From Acinetobacter brisouisimilis (GTDB lineage Bacteria; Pseudomonadota; Gammaproteobacteria; Pseudomonadales; Moraxellaceae): a stretch of 64,000 nt of DNA. A program made the translations under genes and the position numbers. Numbering within the stretch: position 1 is the first letter of the stretch; every line of letters begins with the position of its first letter. The notes beneath the pieces were generated by a model. The model searched no databases. It saw only the letters and a list, made by a program, of their open reading frames with translations, and had not been told where the DNA came from. This document shows, piece by piece, positions 28,724 through 40,439 of this stretch. The stretch spans positions 1,371,870 to 1,435,869 of the forward strand of contig NZ_KB851219.1 in assembly GCF_000368265.1 (NCBI RefSeq). Reading direction: 5' to 3'.

Positions 28724-31375
28724 GTGAGTACACGTTTTATGACGTCCGCTGAAATTCGTGAAGCCTTTTTACATTTCTTTGAAACTAAAGGTCATACACG
28801 TGTTGCATCGAGTTCTCTCGTTCCCGCGAATGACCCGACTTTACTTTTCACCAATGCGGGTATGAACCAGTTCAAGGACTGCTTCCTAGGTTTAGAAAAA
28901 CGTGATTATGTTCGTGCGACAACTTCACAAAAATGTGTACGTGCTGGTGGTAAGCATAACGACCTTGATAATGTCGGTTATACCGCACGTCACCATACCT
29001 TTTTTGAAATGTTGGGCAACTTCTCTTTTGGTGATTACTTCAAACGCGATGCCATTACTTATGCGTGGGAGTTTTTAACTTCAGCAGAATGGCTAGGTTT
29101 AAACAAAGATAATCTTTATGTCACTGTTTACCATACTGATGATGAAGCTTATGACATCTGGAACAAAGAAGTTGGTCTAGCTGCTGAACGTATTATCCGT
29201 ATTGGTGACAATAAAGGCGAAAAATACGCATCTGACAACTTCTGGGCAATGGGTGACACAGGTCCTTGTGGTCCTTGTTCCGAAATTTTCTATGATCATG
29301 GCGATCATATCTGGGGTGGTTTACCAGGCTCTGCCGAAGAAGATGGCGACCGCTATATCGAAATCTGGAACAACGTCTTCATGCAGTTCAACCGTACTGC
29401 GGATGGCGTATTACATGCGCTGCCTGCTCCTTCTGTTGATACAGGTATGGGCTTAGAGCGTATTTCTGCAGTTTTACAACATGTGAACTCAAACTACGAT
29501 ATCGACTTGTTTAAGCACCTGATTAAAGCTGCGGCTGAGATTGTTGGTACTGAAGATCAAGGTCAACCTTCTTTACGCGTGGTTGCTGACCATGCACGTT
29601 CTTGCTGCTTCCTGATTGCTGATGGTGTCAACCCATCCAATGAAGGTCGTGGTTATGTACTGCGCCGCATTATCCGTCGTGCGATTCGTCATGGTAATAA
29701 ACTTGGCGCAACAGGTACCTTCTTCTACAAAATGTTGCAACCTTTAATTGATGTGATGGGCGAAGCTTATCCACAATTGATCGAAAACCGTGAACGCATT
29801 GAAGCAGCGCTTATCAAAGAAGAAGAACAGTTTGCCAAAACCCTTGAACAAGGTTTGAAAGTACTTGAAGGCGAACTCAGCCAGTTAAAAGGCAATGTTA
29901 TTCCTGGTGAAGTAGTGTTCAAACTATATGACACTTACGGCTTCCCTGCTGACTTGACTGCCGACATCGCACGTGAACGCGAACTGACGATTGATGAAGC
30001 TGGTTTTGAAACTGAAATGGCTGCACAGCGTCAACGCGCACGTGATGCAGGCAAATTCAATGTTGACTATAACAGTATTGTGAAAGTCGACAGCAAAACT
30101 CAATTTGACGGCTACACTGCAACGCAAGGTCAAGGTCAAATTGTTGCCATTTATAAAGATGGCGAACAGGTTGACGAAGTGGTTGAAGGCGATGAAGCAC
30201 TGATTGTACTGAACCAAACACCTTTCTATGCTGAAAGCGGTGGTCAGATTGGTGATACGGGTATCTTCAAAAACGAAACTGGTATTTTTGAAGTTCAAGA
30301 CACCAAAAAATCAGGCGCAGCATTTGTTCATCAAGGTATCGTGACTATGGGTAGTTTAAAAGCTGCTCAAAATGTCGAAGCAACGGTAAAAGCAGATCTA
30401 CGCGAAGCCACTGCACGCAACCACTCTGCAACACATTTACTTCACGCTGCACTACGCCAAGTTTTAGGCTCTCACGTTCAGCAAAAAGGCTCTTTGGTTG
30501 CTTCTGATATTTTACGTTTCGACTTTGCCAACGACCAACCTGTAAGCTTCGAGCAATTACAGCAAGTTGAGCGCCTGGTGAACCGTGAAGTGATTGCCAA
30601 TACTGTTGTTAGCACTGAAGTTTTAGACATCGAATCTGCCAAAGCCAAAGGCGCAATGATGCTGTTTGGTGAAAAATATGGTGATGAAGTTCGCGTATTA
30701 TCAATGGGTTCTATCATTGATGAGAAAAACTTCTCGATTGAGCTTTGCGGTGGTATTCACGTTAAGCGTACTGGCGATATTGGCTTGTTTAAAATCACTT
30801 CTGAAGGTGGTGTTGCAGCAGGTGTTCGCCGTATTGAAGCAGTTACAGGCACCAAAGCACTTGAAGCAGTGCAAAAAATGGATGCGACTATTCAACAAAT
30901 CAATGGTCTATTGAAAGCACAAAAAGACCAAACTCTAGAGAAAGTTCAGGCAACTGTTGAGCATGCATCTAGTTTGCAAAAACAGATTGATCAGTTGAAT
31001 CAAAAACTTGCAAATTTCCAAGCAAGTGAGCTGATCAACCAAATGCAAACGATTGCTGGTCGAAAAACTTTGATCAGTACCGTTCAAAATGTTGACGCAA
31101 AATCATTGCGTCATTTACACGATAGTATCAAATCTAAATTCAATGATGCCGTGATTGTGTTGGCTGGTGTAGAAGCTGATAAAGTGAGCTTGCTTGCATC
31201 GGTTGCGCAAGAATTCACAGCAACCTTGAAAGCAGGCGATATCATCAAGCACTTAAGCCAAGAGCTTGGTGGCAAAGGCGGTGGGAAACCAGATCTAGCA
31301 CAAGGCGGGGCACCACTCAATGACAAGTTTGATCAAGTTATGGCAGCACTCCCTGCTTGGCTTGAGCAAAAATAA
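28724..31375 (+). CDS. alaS: Alanyl-tRNA synthetase
   Basis: An 883-residue class II synthetase. The catalytic domain begins [15 protein letters not shown] with [12 protein letters not shown]; the editing domain shows [13 protein letters not shown] and the ELCGGIHV metal site, which clear Ser- and Gly-tRNA(Ala). The C-terminal oligomerisation domain has the [14 protein letters not shown] motif. GTG 28724 has GGAG nine bases upstream; ATG 28739 (MTSAEIRE) is an equally plausible start giving 878 residues. It heads an alaS-lysC-csrA cluster found widely in gammaproteobacteria. Confidence 0.98.
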   Translation: MSTRFMTSAEIREAFLHFFETKGHTRVASSSLVPANDPTLLFTNAGMNQFKDCFLGLEKRDYVRATTSQKCVRAGGKHNDLDNVGYTARHHTFFEMLGNFSFGDYFKRDAITYAWEFLTSAEWLGLNKDNLYVTVYHTDDEAYDIWNKEVGLAAERIIRIGDNKGEKYASDNFWAMGDTGPCGPCSEIFYDHGDHIWGGLPGSAEEDGDRYIEIWNNVFMQFNRTADGVLHALPAPSVDTGMGLERISAVLQHVNSNYDIDLFKHLIKAAAEIVGTEDQGQPSLRVVADHARSCCFLIADGVNPSNEGRGYVLRRIIRRAIRHGNKLGATGTFFYKMLQPLIDVMGEAYPQLIENRERIEAALIKEEEQFAKTLEQGLKVLEGELSQLKGNVIPGEVVFKLYDTYGFPADLTADIARERELTIDEAGFETEMAAQRQRARDAGKFNVDYNSIVKVDSKTQFDGYTATQGQGQIVAIYKDGEQVDEVVEGDEALIVLNQTPFYAESGGQIGDTGIFKNETGIFEVQDTKKSGAAFVHQGIVTMGSLKAAQNVEATVKADLREATARNHSATHLLHAALRQVLGSHVQQKGSLVASDILRFDFANDQPVSFEQLQQVERLVNREVIANTVVSTEVLDIESAKAKGAMMLFGEKYGDEVRVLSMGSIIDEKNFSIELCGGIHVKRTGDIGLFKITSEGGVAAGVRRIEAVTGTKALEAVQKMDATIQQINGLLKAQKDQTLEKVQATVEHASSLQKQIDQLNQKLANFQASELINQMQTIAGRKTLISTVQNVDAKSLRHLHDSIKSKFNDAVIVLAGVEADKVSLLASVAQEFTATLKAGDIIKHLSQELGGKGGGKPDLAQGGAPLNDKFDQVMAALPAWLEQK

Positions 31376-31394
31376 TCTCACTTTTTGTGTAACT

Positions 31395-31415
31395 GACCCT
31401 GTTTCAAACAGGGTC
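31395..31415 (+). other. Perfect hairpin between alaS and lysC
   Basis: GACCCTG-TTTCAAA-CAGGGTC, ten complementary bases on each side of one central base, ending 20 bases before the lysC ATG. It has no T-run, so it is not a standard terminator; it may be a processing, stability or translation element. Confidence 0.5.
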
Positions 31416-31435
31416 GTGGCTTGTATGGAAAAATT

Positions 31436-32716
31436 ATGGCATTAATCGTACAAAAATATGGTGGTACCTCAATGGGAACACCCGAGCGCATTTTAAATGT
31501 AGCTCGTCGCGTGAAGCGCTGGCATGATCATGGTCACAAAGTGGTTGTGGTGGTGTCTGCAATGAGTGGTGAAACCAACCGCTTGTTGTCTCTCGCGAAA
31601 GCCATTACCGAGACACCTGATCCTCGTGAACTTGACCAAATGGTATCTACGGGTGAACAGGTTACTATTTCCATGTTAGCGATGGCACTCAATTCTATTG
31701 GTGTCGAAGCTAAATCCTACACAGGTCGTCAAGTGGGTATTAAGACCGACAGTGCCTTTACCAAAGCTCGTATTGAAGCAATTGAAACTGACGTGATGAC
31801 TGCTGATTTAGATGCTGGTCGTGTCATTGTGGTTGCTGGCTTCCAAGGTGTGGATGCGCTTGGCAATACAACAACACTTGGTCGTGGTGGTTCAGATACG
31901 ACAGGTGTTGCACTTGCTGCTGCACTACGTGCAGATGAATGCCAAATCTATACAGATGTCGATGGTGTATATACAACTGATCCACGTGTTGCGCCAAAAG
32001 CCAAGAAAATTGATCGTATCTCTTTTGAAGAAATGCTGGAAATGGCATCTTTAGGCTCAAAAGTTTTACAAATTCGTTCAGTTGAATTCGCAGGAAAATA
32101 TCAAGTGCCACTGCGTGTATTGTCAAGTTTTGACAATGATAATGACGGCGTATTTGATGATGAATTCAAACAAAACGTAGGAACACTTATTACAACTGAA
32201 GCGGAAGACACTATGGAACAGCCTATTATCTCTGGTATCGCATTCAACCGCGATGAAGCTAAATTGACTATTTTAGGTGTGCCTGATGAACCAGGCATCG
32301 CTTCAAAAATCCTATCGCCTATCGGTGCTGCCAACATCGAAGTTGATATGATCGTACAAAATATTGAAGAAGATGGTACAACCGACTTTACATTCACTGT
32401 AAACCGTACTGACTTTGCTAAAGCCAAAGCAATTTTGGACAATATCGCAAAAGAAATTAAAGCACGTGAAGTAACTGCACGCGACAATATTGTAAAAGTC
32501 TCTATCGTGGGTGTAGGTATGCGCTCTCATGCAGGTGTTGCTAGTAAAATGTTTACTGCACTTGCAGAAGAAAACATCAATATTTTGATGATTTCAACTT
32601 CAGAAATCAAAATTTCAGTATTAATTGAAGAAAACTATTTAGAGCTTGCTGTTCGCAGCCTGCACACCGCGTTTGGTTTAGACCGTGAACACGGCGAAAG
32701 CAGCGCACGTGCTTAA
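31436..32716 (+). CDS. lysC: Aspartate kinase
   Basis: A 426-residue kinase that makes aspartyl phosphate, the first step toward lysine, threonine and methionine. The start ALIVQKYGGTSMG is diagnostic. The kinase domain includes TLGRGGSDTTGVALAA and the C-terminal third holds two ACT domains that usually bind lysine and threonine. It belongs to the alpha-beta type single-function group as in Pseudomonas. ATG 31436 follows alaS by 60 bp with a hairpin between. A strong terminator at 32766-32803 separates it from csrA. Confidence 0.97.
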   Translation: MALIVQKYGGTSMGTPERILNVARRVKRWHDHGHKVVVVVSAMSGETNRLLSLAKAITETPDPRELDQMVSTGEQVTISMLAMALNSIGVEAKSYTGRQVGIKTDSAFTKARIEAIETDVMTADLDAGRVIVVAGFQGVDALGNTTTLGRGGSDTTGVALAAALRADECQIYTDVDGVYTTDPRVAPKAKKIDRISFEEMLEMASLGSKVLQIRSVEFAGKYQVPLRVLSSFDNDNDGVFDDEFKQNVGTLITTEAEDTMEQPIISGIAFNRDEAKLTILGVPDEPGIASKILSPIGAANIEVDMIVQNIEEDGTTDFTFTVNRTDFAKAKAILDNIAKEIKAREVTARDNIVKVSIVGVGMRSHAGVASKMFTALAEENINILMISTSEIKISVLIEENYLELAVRSLHTAFGLDREHGESSARA

Positions 32717-32765
32717 AGCTTATTCACTTATCTTCAGGTTTTTAGGAAGATGAGTGAGAAAAAAG

Positions 32766-32803
32766 CAGAGCCGCTCTATGGAAACTAGAGCGGCTCTGTT
32801 ATA
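32766..32803 (+). terminator. Terminator after lysC
   Basis: Perfect 13-base stem CAGAGCCGCTCTA / TAGAGCGGCTCTG with a 7-base loop and a T/A-rich tail. The stem is longer and more GC-rich than others in the window. Confidence 0.85.
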
Positions 32804-32957
32804 TTAGCAAAGAATATTTAGAAAATATTTAACAATCACGGTATCATACTGCTTCTTATTAGTAGTTACCGCATGCTGTTAAAATATTTTTTCTGAGATT
32901 GTGGTTTAATTTTTGCATAACAGCAATGCAGGTTTAGCGATTAGCAAGGAGACAAAC

Positions 32958-33212
32958 ATGCTGATTCTGACTCGTCGTGTCGGAGAAACTTTAATGATTG
33001 GGGATCAAGTCAGTGTGACGGTACTTGGTGTTAAAGGCAACCAAGTTCGCATTGGTGTAAATGCTCCCAAAGAAGTATCAGTGCATCGTGAAGAAATTTA
33101 TCAACGCATTCAACATGAACGCGCTATGCACGAGCACCTTCAAAACATCGATCAAGATTATCAACCGTCATTTTACGATGATGAATTTAATCAAAATAAA
33201 TTTAACCGATAA
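32958..33212 (+). CDS. csrA: Carbon storage regulator CsrA (RsmA type) with long C-terminal tail
   Basis: An 84-residue RNA-binding translational regulator that binds GGA motifs in mRNA leaders. The core [16 protein letters not shown]...[18 protein letters not shown] is intact and includes the RNA-contacting Arg44 and the Leu4/Arg6 strand. Beyond residue 55 it has a tail of about 28 residues rich in His, Asp, Gln and Asn. The E. coli protein has only 61 residues. AAGGAG upstream of ATG 32958 sets the start. The gene follows lysC but is separated from it by a terminator, so it likely has its own promoter. Confidence 0.96.
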   Translation: MLILTRRVGETLMIGDQVSVTVLGVKGNQVRIGVNAPKEVSVHREEIYQRIQHERAMHEHLQNIDQDYQPSFYDDEFNQNKFNR

Positions 33213-33254
33213 TTACAGATGATATATATCGTTATAGGCTCTGTAAAAAATATT

Positions 33255-33279
33255 AAAAGCGATCAAAGAGATCGCTTTT
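33255..33279. terminator. Bidirectional terminator between csrA and rnhB
   Basis: AAAAGCGATC / GATCGCTTTT stem, symmetrical. Confidence 0.87.
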
Positions 33280-33293
33280 GATATTTTAAGTAA

Positions 33294-33866
33294 TTATTCT
33301 AATAAGCCCAAAGCCTTTTTCACGGGCTTATAGCTGCGACGATGCTGCTCAATAACGCCAAATTCAGCGATTGCATCAAAATGCGCTTTCGTTGGATACC
33401 CTTTATGTTTGGCAAATGCATATTGTGGGTATTCCTGATCAAGCAGTAACATTTGCCGATCACGTGTGACCTTTGCCAAAATACTGGCAGCACTAATTTC
33501 AGCGTGAGTTGCATCGCCCCCAACTATTGCTTCGCAATCTATAGTTAAACCTTTCGGGATCTGGTTACCATCAACCAAAACTTTATCAGGTTGTATAGAT
33601 AACCCAGCAACTGCTCGGCGCATTGCCAAAAAAGTCGCTTGCAAAATATTTAACTGATCAATTTCTTCATGCGTTGCTTCAGCAATTGACCATGCCAAAG
33701 CTTTTTCCTGAATTTCCACAAACAGTTTTTCACGTTTCTTTTCTGTCAGCTTCTTGGAATCATTTAACCCATCAATCGGGTTGTTCGGATCCAAGATCAC
33801 CGCAGCAGCCACGACTGAACCTACTAAAGGTCCACGACCTGCCTCATCTACGCCTGCTATTTTCAT
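33294..33866 (-). CDS. rnhB: Ribonuclease HII
   Basis: A 190-residue enzyme that nicks RNA in RNA-DNA hybrids and starts ribonucleotide excision repair. The catalytic acidic residues are in [13 protein letters not shown] (Asp-Glu) and VLVDGNQ, and in the [17 protein letters not shown] segment. Length is standard. It is 16 bp from the next upstream gene, so the two may share a transcript. Confidence 0.97.
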   Translation of the reverse strand: MKIAGVDEAGRGPLVGSVVAAAVILDPNNPIDGLNDSKKLTEKKREKLFVEIQEKALAWSIAEATHEEIDQLNILQATFLAMRRAVAGLSIQPDKVLVDGNQIPKGLTIDCEAIVGGDATHAEISAASILAKVTRDRQMLLLDQEYPQYAFAKHKGYPTKAHFDAIAEFGVIEQHRRSYKPVKKALGLLE

Positions 33867-33882
33867 GCGCTGCTACCCTGAT

Positions 33883-34260
33883 TTAAGGTTTTAAGGCTTC
33901 AGCAACACACTGATTCAAGGTACGTGTAACTGCATTATTCACAATGGTTGCTCGTGCGGCTGGATCAATCGCAGCGGTCGCCAAATCAACTGCTGTAATA
34001 TTTTCAGGAGCTTTGTCACTTACACAACCACAAATATTTGTTTGTACAGTTTGCTGCTGTTCTGTAGTCATGGCACGGCTCATCATTTTCCATGCTGGTT
34101 GATTATCAAGCTCTGTTGTACATTTAGCATTAATCGCAATTTTGATGGCAGTCATACCGAGCTGTTGTGCTGCTGCTTGATTTGTACCTGTTGCTAGGGT
34201 TCCATCTGTTGCACATCCACTAGATAAGATTGCACAGAGTGCCCCAAAAGTTTTTTTCAT
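33883..34260 (-). CDS. Small exported protein, possibly a lipoprotein
   Basis: A 125-residue protein with a short hydrophobic N-terminus (KKTFGALCAILSSGC). SSGC is not a perfect lipobox, with Leu one place too early, so lipidation is probable but not certain. The mature part has three to four cysteines (CTTELD, CGCVSD, NQCVAE) that could form disulfides in the periplasm. I know no family. It precedes rnhB by 16 bp on the same strand. Confidence 0.65.
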   Translation of the reverse strand: MKKTFGALCAILSSGCATDGTLATGTNQAAAQQLGMTAIKIAINAKCTTELDNQPAWKMMSRAMTTEQQQTVQTNICGCVSDKAPENITAVDLATAAIDPAARATIVNNAVTRTLNQCVAEALKP

Positions 34261-34477
34261 TTGCTACTTACACCTTACAGTTAATCAAAATATTTTGCCC
34301 AAATAACCAGAACACCGTAATTTTTCTAGTGCCCATCGGCTATGTGTATAAAATTACAGCACAATCGCAGGATTGTTCTATATTTCACACAACACTGTCA
34401 CGCAGATTGCATTTTAAGCCAAGACGCTCGATTTTTATAATACAAAATCATTAAACTGCTTCTGATCAAAAAGCTTT

Positions 34478-35035
34478 ATGAATACAAAATCTGCTTATTA
34501 CACGCGTACTGCTCAGTTTTTACACTGGCTGATGGCTCTTATTTTTATTAGTGCATGGATCATCGGTTTTTATAGTGGCAACTTCCTCAGCTATGAAACC
34601 GATGGTGCATTTAAAGGTGATGTCATTACCCTGCATAAAAACATTGCAACCACGATTTTATTTTTAGTGGTGATTCGCATTTTCTGGCGCTATACCCATC
34701 CTGCTCCACAACTTCCTGATAGCATGTCAGCAGGCATGAAGACATTGGCTCACTTCGGGCATTTGGCGCTATATTTTATGTTACTGGCACTACCGATTAC
34801 AGGTTGTTTATTCAGCTGGACTGCTGGACATCCTGCACCTGTACTGTATTTGTTTAATATTCCACGATTACTCGATACCAATCCTGAAATTATGGCAATT
34901 GTAAAACCCATCCATATTTATCTATCTTGGGCAGTGGGCTTATTGTTAGTTGGCCATATTCTTGCAGCACTAAAACATCATTTTGTTGATAAAGATACTG
35001 TCTTGCTTAGTATGACTCGCCAACCTAAACCATAA
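34478..35035 (+). CDS. cybB: Cytochrome b561
   Basis: A 185-residue di-haem b561-type membrane cytochrome. Four hydrophobic segments are visible, and the haem-ligand histidines fall in QFLHWLMAL, TLHKNIAT, the third helix pair (LAHFGHLAL) and VGHILAALKHHF. Such proteins pass electrons from ubiquinol, and in E. coli CybB is a superoxide:ubiquinone oxidoreductase. It stands alone with about 220 bp upstream and a strong terminator after it. Confidence 0.88.
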   Translation: MNTKSAYYTRTAQFLHWLMALIFISAWIIGFYSGNFLSYETDGAFKGDVITLHKNIATTILFLVVIRIFWRYTHPAPQLPDSMSAGMKTLAHFGHLALYFMLLALPITGCLFSWTAGHPAPVLYLFNIPRLLDTNPEIMAIVKPIHIYLSWAVGLLLVGHILAALKHHFVDKDTVLLSMTRQPKP

Positions 35036-35062
35036 AAAAAGGAACGCAATTGCGTTCCTTTT
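35035..35062. terminator. Bidirectional terminator after cytochrome b561
   Basis: Perfect palindrome GGAACGCAATTGCGTTCC flanked by A-run and T-run; it serves two convergent genes. Confidence 0.9.
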
Positions 35063-35070
35063 CATTTTGC

Positions 35071-36120
<1,050 letters not shown>

Positions 36121-36131
36121 TCAATAAAAAA

Positions 36132-37451
36132 CTAACCACCAAAGGCAATAAACTTAATCACCCAAAGCACTGCCACAATCCACACCATATACGGTACGCT
36201 GCTCGCTTTACCTGTAAACAGTTTAATCAAGGCATAGCTAATAAAGCCCATGGCAATACCATCAGCAATTGAGTAGGAAAATGGCATAAACACCAAGGTT
36301 AGGAATGCAGGAACAGCCTCAGTAATATCATCCCATTCAATATGAGTGATACCCTGAATCATCAATACGCCAATAAAGAGCAAGGCTGGTGCAGTTGCAA
36401 AACCAGGAACCGATTGAGCCAGTGGCGCGAAAAACAAACATCCCAAAAACAGGATGGCAACCACAACTGCTGTTAAACCTGTACGTCCACCTGCAGCAAC
36501 ACCCGATGCAGATTCAATATAAGGCGTCGTTGAAGATGTCCCAAGTGCAGCACCCGCAATAATTGCGCTTGAGTCAGCAAACAGGGCTTTTTTCAGGCGC
36601 GGTAATTTACCTTCTTTCAATAGTCCTGCACGATGTGCAACCCCAACCAATGTGCCCGTTGAGTCAAACAAATCGACCAAGAAAAATACAAAAATCACCC
36701 CAACCATGCTCGCAGTAAACAAACCTTTAAAGTCCATTTGCAAGAAGGTTTGCGCTAGTGATGGCACTTCACCCACAACACCTTGGAACTTGTTTAAGCC
36801 CATTACAGTCGAGATCGCTGTAATTGCCAAAATACTAATAATAATCGCACCGCGTACACGGAAGTGATGCAGCACGACAATCATCAAAAAGCCAAGTAAG
36901 GTCAACAAAACTGTCGGCTGCTTAATATCACCCAAACCCACTAAAGTGGCGTCATTATGAACAATAATGCCTGCATTTTTTAACGCGATCAGTGCCAAAA
37001 ACAAACCAATCCCGCCACCGATTGCAAATTTGAGCGACATTGGAATGGCATTAACAATTGCTTCACGGACTTTCAAAAAGCTAATCAGAACAAATACACA
37101 GCCTGAAATAAACACCGCAGCCAGTGCCGTTTGCCAATGTACATGCATCCCCAAACATACAGAATAAGTAAAATACGCATTCAGTCCCATGCCTGGTGCG
37201 AGTGCAATTGGGTAATTGGCAATCAGCCCCATCACCAAACAGCCAATTGCCGCAGCCAAACAGGTTGCTACAAATACAGCGCCATGATCCATTCCTGTCG
37301 TGGAAAGAATCATTGGATTAACAATAATGATGTAACACATGGTGATAAATGTAGTTACACCTGCAAGCACTTCGGTTCTAAACGTTGTCTTGTTTTCACT
37401 TAACTTAAATAAACGTTCAAGTACACCTGATGAAGATTGAGGAGTCGCCAT
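36132..37451 (-). CDS. NCS2-family purine-base permease (AdeP/GhxP/PbuG type)
   Basis: A 439-residue transporter of the NCS2 family's azaguanine-like (hypoxanthine/guanine/adenine) branch. The start FKLSENKTTFRTEVLAGVTTF, GLFLALIALKNAGII, FVFFLVDLFDSTGTLVG and SSTTPYIESASGVAAGGRTG are family marks; 12-14 helices are expected. It imports purine bases with protons. Its position before an adenine deaminase suggests adenine or hypoxanthine as the main cargo. About 270 bp of non-coding DNA lies upstream. Confidence 0.92.
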   Translation of the reverse strand: MATPQSSSGVLERLFKLSENKTTFRTEVLAGVTTFITMCYIIIVNPMILSTTGMDHGAVFVATCLAAAIGCLVMGLIANYPIALAPGMGLNAYFTYSVCLGMHVHWQTALAAVFISGCVFVLISFLKVREAIVNAIPMSLKFAIGGGIGLFLALIALKNAGIIVHNDATLVGLGDIKQPTVLLTLLGFLMIVVLHHFRVRGAIIISILAITAISTVMGLNKFQGVVGEVPSLAQTFLQMDFKGLFTASMVGVIFVFFLVDLFDSTGTLVGVAHRAGLLKEGKLPRLKKALFADSSAIIAGAALGTSSTTPYIESASGVAAGGRTGLTAVVVAILFLGCLFFAPLAQSVPGFATAPALLFIGVLMIQGITHIEWDDITEAVPAFLTLVFMPFSYSIADGIAMGFISYALIKLFTGKASSVPYMVWIVAVLWVIKFIAFGG

Positions 37452-37722
37452 ATACAGCCCTTGAAAAAAATGCCGATTGCACGCTGCCGCACATCAGCAT
37501 TCACGAAAATGCGTAAAACAACATATATTGAGTGTATGCCAAAGCTTATGGACAACCCATATATGCATGTAAGTCACTTTAACCATTGCAAAATGAAATT
37601 AAAAAAGCCGCATTTCTTGATGCAGCTCATTTTAATTTTTGGCAATCAGTCAGTGTTCAGCCAAAAAATCATGCTTTAGTATAACATAAGTCGGCAAAAT
37701 GTTATATTTTGTGACGATATTG

Positions 37723-38550
37723 TCAGTTCTTTTTATTGCCCCATTGCGCCAAGGTTACACGATCATTTTTTCCATAATCTTGTACTGTTCGAATCTGACT
37801 AAAACCTGCCTGCAAAAATATTCCTCGAACCGCAACACCCTGATCATAACCATGTTCAAGCACCACCCAACCTTGTGGGTTTAACCAGTTTACGGCCTGA
37901 TCAATAATAATTTTCAAGTCCGCCAGACCTTTCTGCTGAGCAATCAAAGCCCGCTGTGGTTCGGCACCAAGTTGCTGCAAATGGACATCTTCTGGGTCAA
38001 TATACGGCGGATTTGACACAATCAGGTCAAATTTTTGGGCTGGAATCGCATCAAACCATGCGCCACATGCAAATCGTACTTGTTGCAACTGATGGCGCTG
38101 GGCATTTTCTTGTGCAACTTGTAACGTCGGCAAATAGATGTCTGTTGCCAACACTTGCCAACGCGGACGTTCACTGGCAAGCGCCAAAGCAATTGCGCCT
38201 GTGCCTGTACCTAAATCCACCATCGAACATTGCTCAGATAATTCCAGATTCAGCACAGTGTCCACCAAAATTTCAGTGTCAGGGCGCGGCACAAGCGTAT
38301 CGGAAGTGACTTTCAAATCCAGTGTCCAAAATGGCTGTGAACCTGTGACATAAGCCAAAGGTTCTCCCTGTTCCAGACGTTGCAACCCAGCCAAATATTG
38401 CTGGGTTTGTGCTTCAGTCAAACTTTGCTCTAAACGAAATTTGAGTTCTAGTGCCCCGACTTGCACAATATGTTCAAGCAGCCACATGGCTTCCTGACGC
38501 TCGTAGCTGTCAGGATCTCCTCGCAAATTCAGCGCTTCGGCAATTTTCAT
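37723..38550 (-). CDS. prmC: Release factor glutamine methyltransferase PrmC
   Basis: A 275-residue SAM-dependent enzyme that methylates the Gln of the GGQ motif in release factors 1 and 2. The SAM loop LGTGTGAIALALA and the catalytic VSNPPYI are present, and the N-terminal five-helix domain (ALNLRGDPDSYERQEAMWLLEHIV region) binds the release factor. The start ATG overlaps the prfA stop (TAATG), so translation is coupled to that of its substrate. Confidence 0.96.
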   Translation of the reverse strand: MKIAEALNLRGDPDSYERQEAMWLLEHIVQVGALELKFRLEQSLTEAQTQQYLAGLQRLEQGEPLAYVTGSQPFWTLDLKVTSDTLVPRPDTEILVDTVLNLELSEQCSMVDLGTGTGAIALALASERPRWQVLATDIYLPTLQVAQENAQRHQLQQVRFACGAWFDAIPAQKFDLIVSNPPYIDPEDVHLQQLGAEPQRALIAQQKGLADLKIIIDQAVNWLNPQGWVVLEHGYDQGVAVRGIFLQAGFSQIRTVQDYGKNDRVTLAQWGNKKN

Positions 38551-39638
38551 TAACCGCCATTTTCCTGTGCAAGTGATGCTAACTGATCTGCCTGATATTC
38601 ACGGTGCAAGCTATCAAGTAACTCGGTCAAATCACCTTCCATAATCGCATCTAGCTTATATAACGTCAGGTTAATGCGGTGATCAGTCATACGTCCTTGT
38701 GGATAGTTATACGTACGAATACGCTCTGAACGATCGCCTGAACCAACCAAGTCACGGCGCATTTCAGAGGTTGCTGACTCTTGAGCTGCACGTTTAGCAT
38801 TTTCCAGACGCGAAACCAACAGTGCCATGGCTTTGGCTTTATTTTTATGCTGTGAACGCTCGTCCTGACATTCCACCACAACGCCTGTCGGAATGTGGGT
38901 AATTCGTACTGCCGAGTCTGTTTTGTTAATATGCTGACCACCTGCACCTGAGGCGCGATAGGTATCAATCCGTAAATCGGCAGAGTTAATTTCAACAGTC
39001 GTATCAACATCGACTTCAGGTAGAATTGCTACAGTACATGCTGAGGTATGTACACGACCTTGTGATTCGGTTGCTGGTACACGTTGCACACGGTGCGCGC
39101 CACTTTCAAATTTTAGGCGCCCATATACGCCATCACCATTAACCAAACAAATGACCTCTTTATAGCCACCATGTTCGCCATCATTCTCTGACAGGATTTC
39201 AATACGCCAACCTTGCGTTTCTGCATATTTGCTATACATACGAAATAAATCGCCTGAGAAAATCGCAGCTTCATCACCACCCGTTCCAGCACGAATTTCC
39301 AAATAAGCGGAGTTCGCATCGTTCGGGTCTTTCGGAATCATTAAAATATTCAAATCAGCTTCAAGCTGTTCGATTAAGGCTTTATTGTCTTTGATTTCTT
39401 CTTGTGCCATATCCTTAAAATCAGGATCACTGAGCATGGCTTCAGCAGTTTCAATATCTTCTTCTGCCTGACGATACTTTTGCCAGACCTCGGTAAGTTC
39501 TGTCAAATCACTGTGTTCACGGGATAATTTGCGAAACCGCTTATTATCAGAAATCACTTCTGCATCCGCCAATAATGCGGTTAACTCTTCATGGCGGTCA
39601 GAGAGCTGGTCTAATCGTAAACGCAACGATTCTTTCAT
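38550..39638 (-). CDS. prfA: Peptide chain release factor 1
   Basis: A 362-residue factor reading UAA and UAG. The catalytic GGQ is within [18 protein letters not shown] and the codon-reading tripeptide lies in [10 protein letters not shown] (PAT). Length is standard. It is followed at once by prmC. The hemA gene that precedes prfA in enterobacteria is absent; upstream is a gene-free region of over 300 bp. Confidence 0.98.
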   Translation of the reverse strand: MKESLRLRLDQLSDRHEELTALLADAEVISDNKRFRKLSREHSDLTELTEVWQKYRQAEEDIETAEAMLSDPDFKDMAQEEIKDNKALIEQLEADLNILMIPKDPNDANSAYLEIRAGTGGDEAAIFSGDLFRMYSKYAETQGWRIEILSENDGEHGGYKEVICLVNGDGVYGRLKFESGAHRVQRVPATESQGRVHTSACTVAILPEVDVDTTVEINSADLRIDTYRASGAGGQHINKTDSAVRITHIPTGVVVECQDERSQHKNKAKAMALLVSRLENAKRAAQESATSEMRRDLVGSGDRSERIRTYNYPQGRMTDHRINLTLYKLDAIMEGDLTELLDSLHREYQADQLASLAQENGG

Positions 39639-39975
39639 TGTAAAAATATCTCAATAATAACAGTGCTAAAACTAGCAGAATTTGAACTGCGCATAGTTTA
39701 ACGTATTCTTCCCAGAAATAAACCTCAGCGTTTTAATACAGAAATTCGATCAGTCCTCCACAAGAAATATTCAGCAGTCACTTAACACAACAACAAAACT
39801 GCCCGAGCGATATCCACGCTGCACAATTGATCATTTAATGAATTATTTTAATATAAAGCATACAAACATTAACTAAAGCATTGCAAGCTTGGAGAAATTC
39901 TCCATGATTACTCTGAAGTCTCTTGTTACCTTTGTCAGCATTCAAGAATGTCTGATGACATGGAGCAATGAAACA
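39639..39975. other. Gene-free region between prfA and the glycine-zipper gene
   Basis: About 335 bp between divergent genes. A candidate promoter for the right-hand gene is TTGATC (39827-39832), 16 bases, TAATAT (39849-39854). A small palindrome GGAGAAATTCTCC is at 39891-39903. An open frame from 39889 is in phase with the next gene but looks like an artefact. Confidence 0.45.
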
Positions 39976-40422
39976 ATGAAAAAATTTGCAATGATCTTAA
40001 TGAGTGCCACGTTGGCAACATCCGCAATGTCAGGTATTGCACATGCAGGCGACACAGCAAACGTCGCAATTACCAGTGCACTTGGTAGTGTAGTCGGTAC
40101 TTCAGTTGGTCGTCATGTTGGTGGTAACGGCGGTGCTTTAGTGGGTTCAGCGATTGGTGGAGGCGCAGGTGCTGCGGTTTCAAGTGACCGTCATAACCGT
40201 ACTTCCGCTGCCATTGGTGGTGCAGTAGGTGGTGCTGCTGGTTACTCCGTAGGTAAAAATATCGGAGGTTCTAGAGGTGGTCTGGTTGGCGCAGGTCTTG
40301 GTGCAGCAGGCGGTTCAGTAGTAGGTAACAATATTGCCAAAGAAAGACGTGCTGATCGTAACTATTACTATAGCCAACAACACCATCACCACAAACGCCA
40401 TCATCACGACTACTATCGTTAA
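39976..40422 (+). CDS. Exported glycine-zipper protein with His-rich tail
   Basis: A 148-residue protein with a signal peptide cleaved at about SGIAHA. Residues 30-120 are a glycine-zipper region with repeated GxxxG spacing ([37 protein letters not shown]), which usually makes paired membrane helices in the outer membrane or periplasm. The last 15 residues are rich in His and Tyr ([15 protein letters not shown]), a possible metal site. Start ATG 39976 is supported by the signal peptide and GGAG upstream. The function is unknown; such proteins are often stress-induced. Confidence 0.8.
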   Translation: MKKFAMILMSATLATSAMSGIAHAGDTANVAITSALGSVVGTSVGRHVGGNGGALVGSAIGGGAGAAVSSDRHNRTSAAIGGAVGGAAGYSVGKNIGGSRGGLVGAGLGAAGGSVVGNNIAKERRADRNYYYSQQHHHHKRHHHDYYR

Positions 40423-40439
40423 TTGATATTTTAATCATT

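Noticed and set aside
37452..37722. Purine riboswitch before the NCS2 permease
   Set aside because: No conserved three-way-junction pattern could be found; only a weak imperfect hairpin (37606-37628).
39889..39975. Longer N-terminal extension of the glycine-zipper protein
   Set aside because: The internal ATG at 39976 starts a textbook signal peptide, which the extension would bury.
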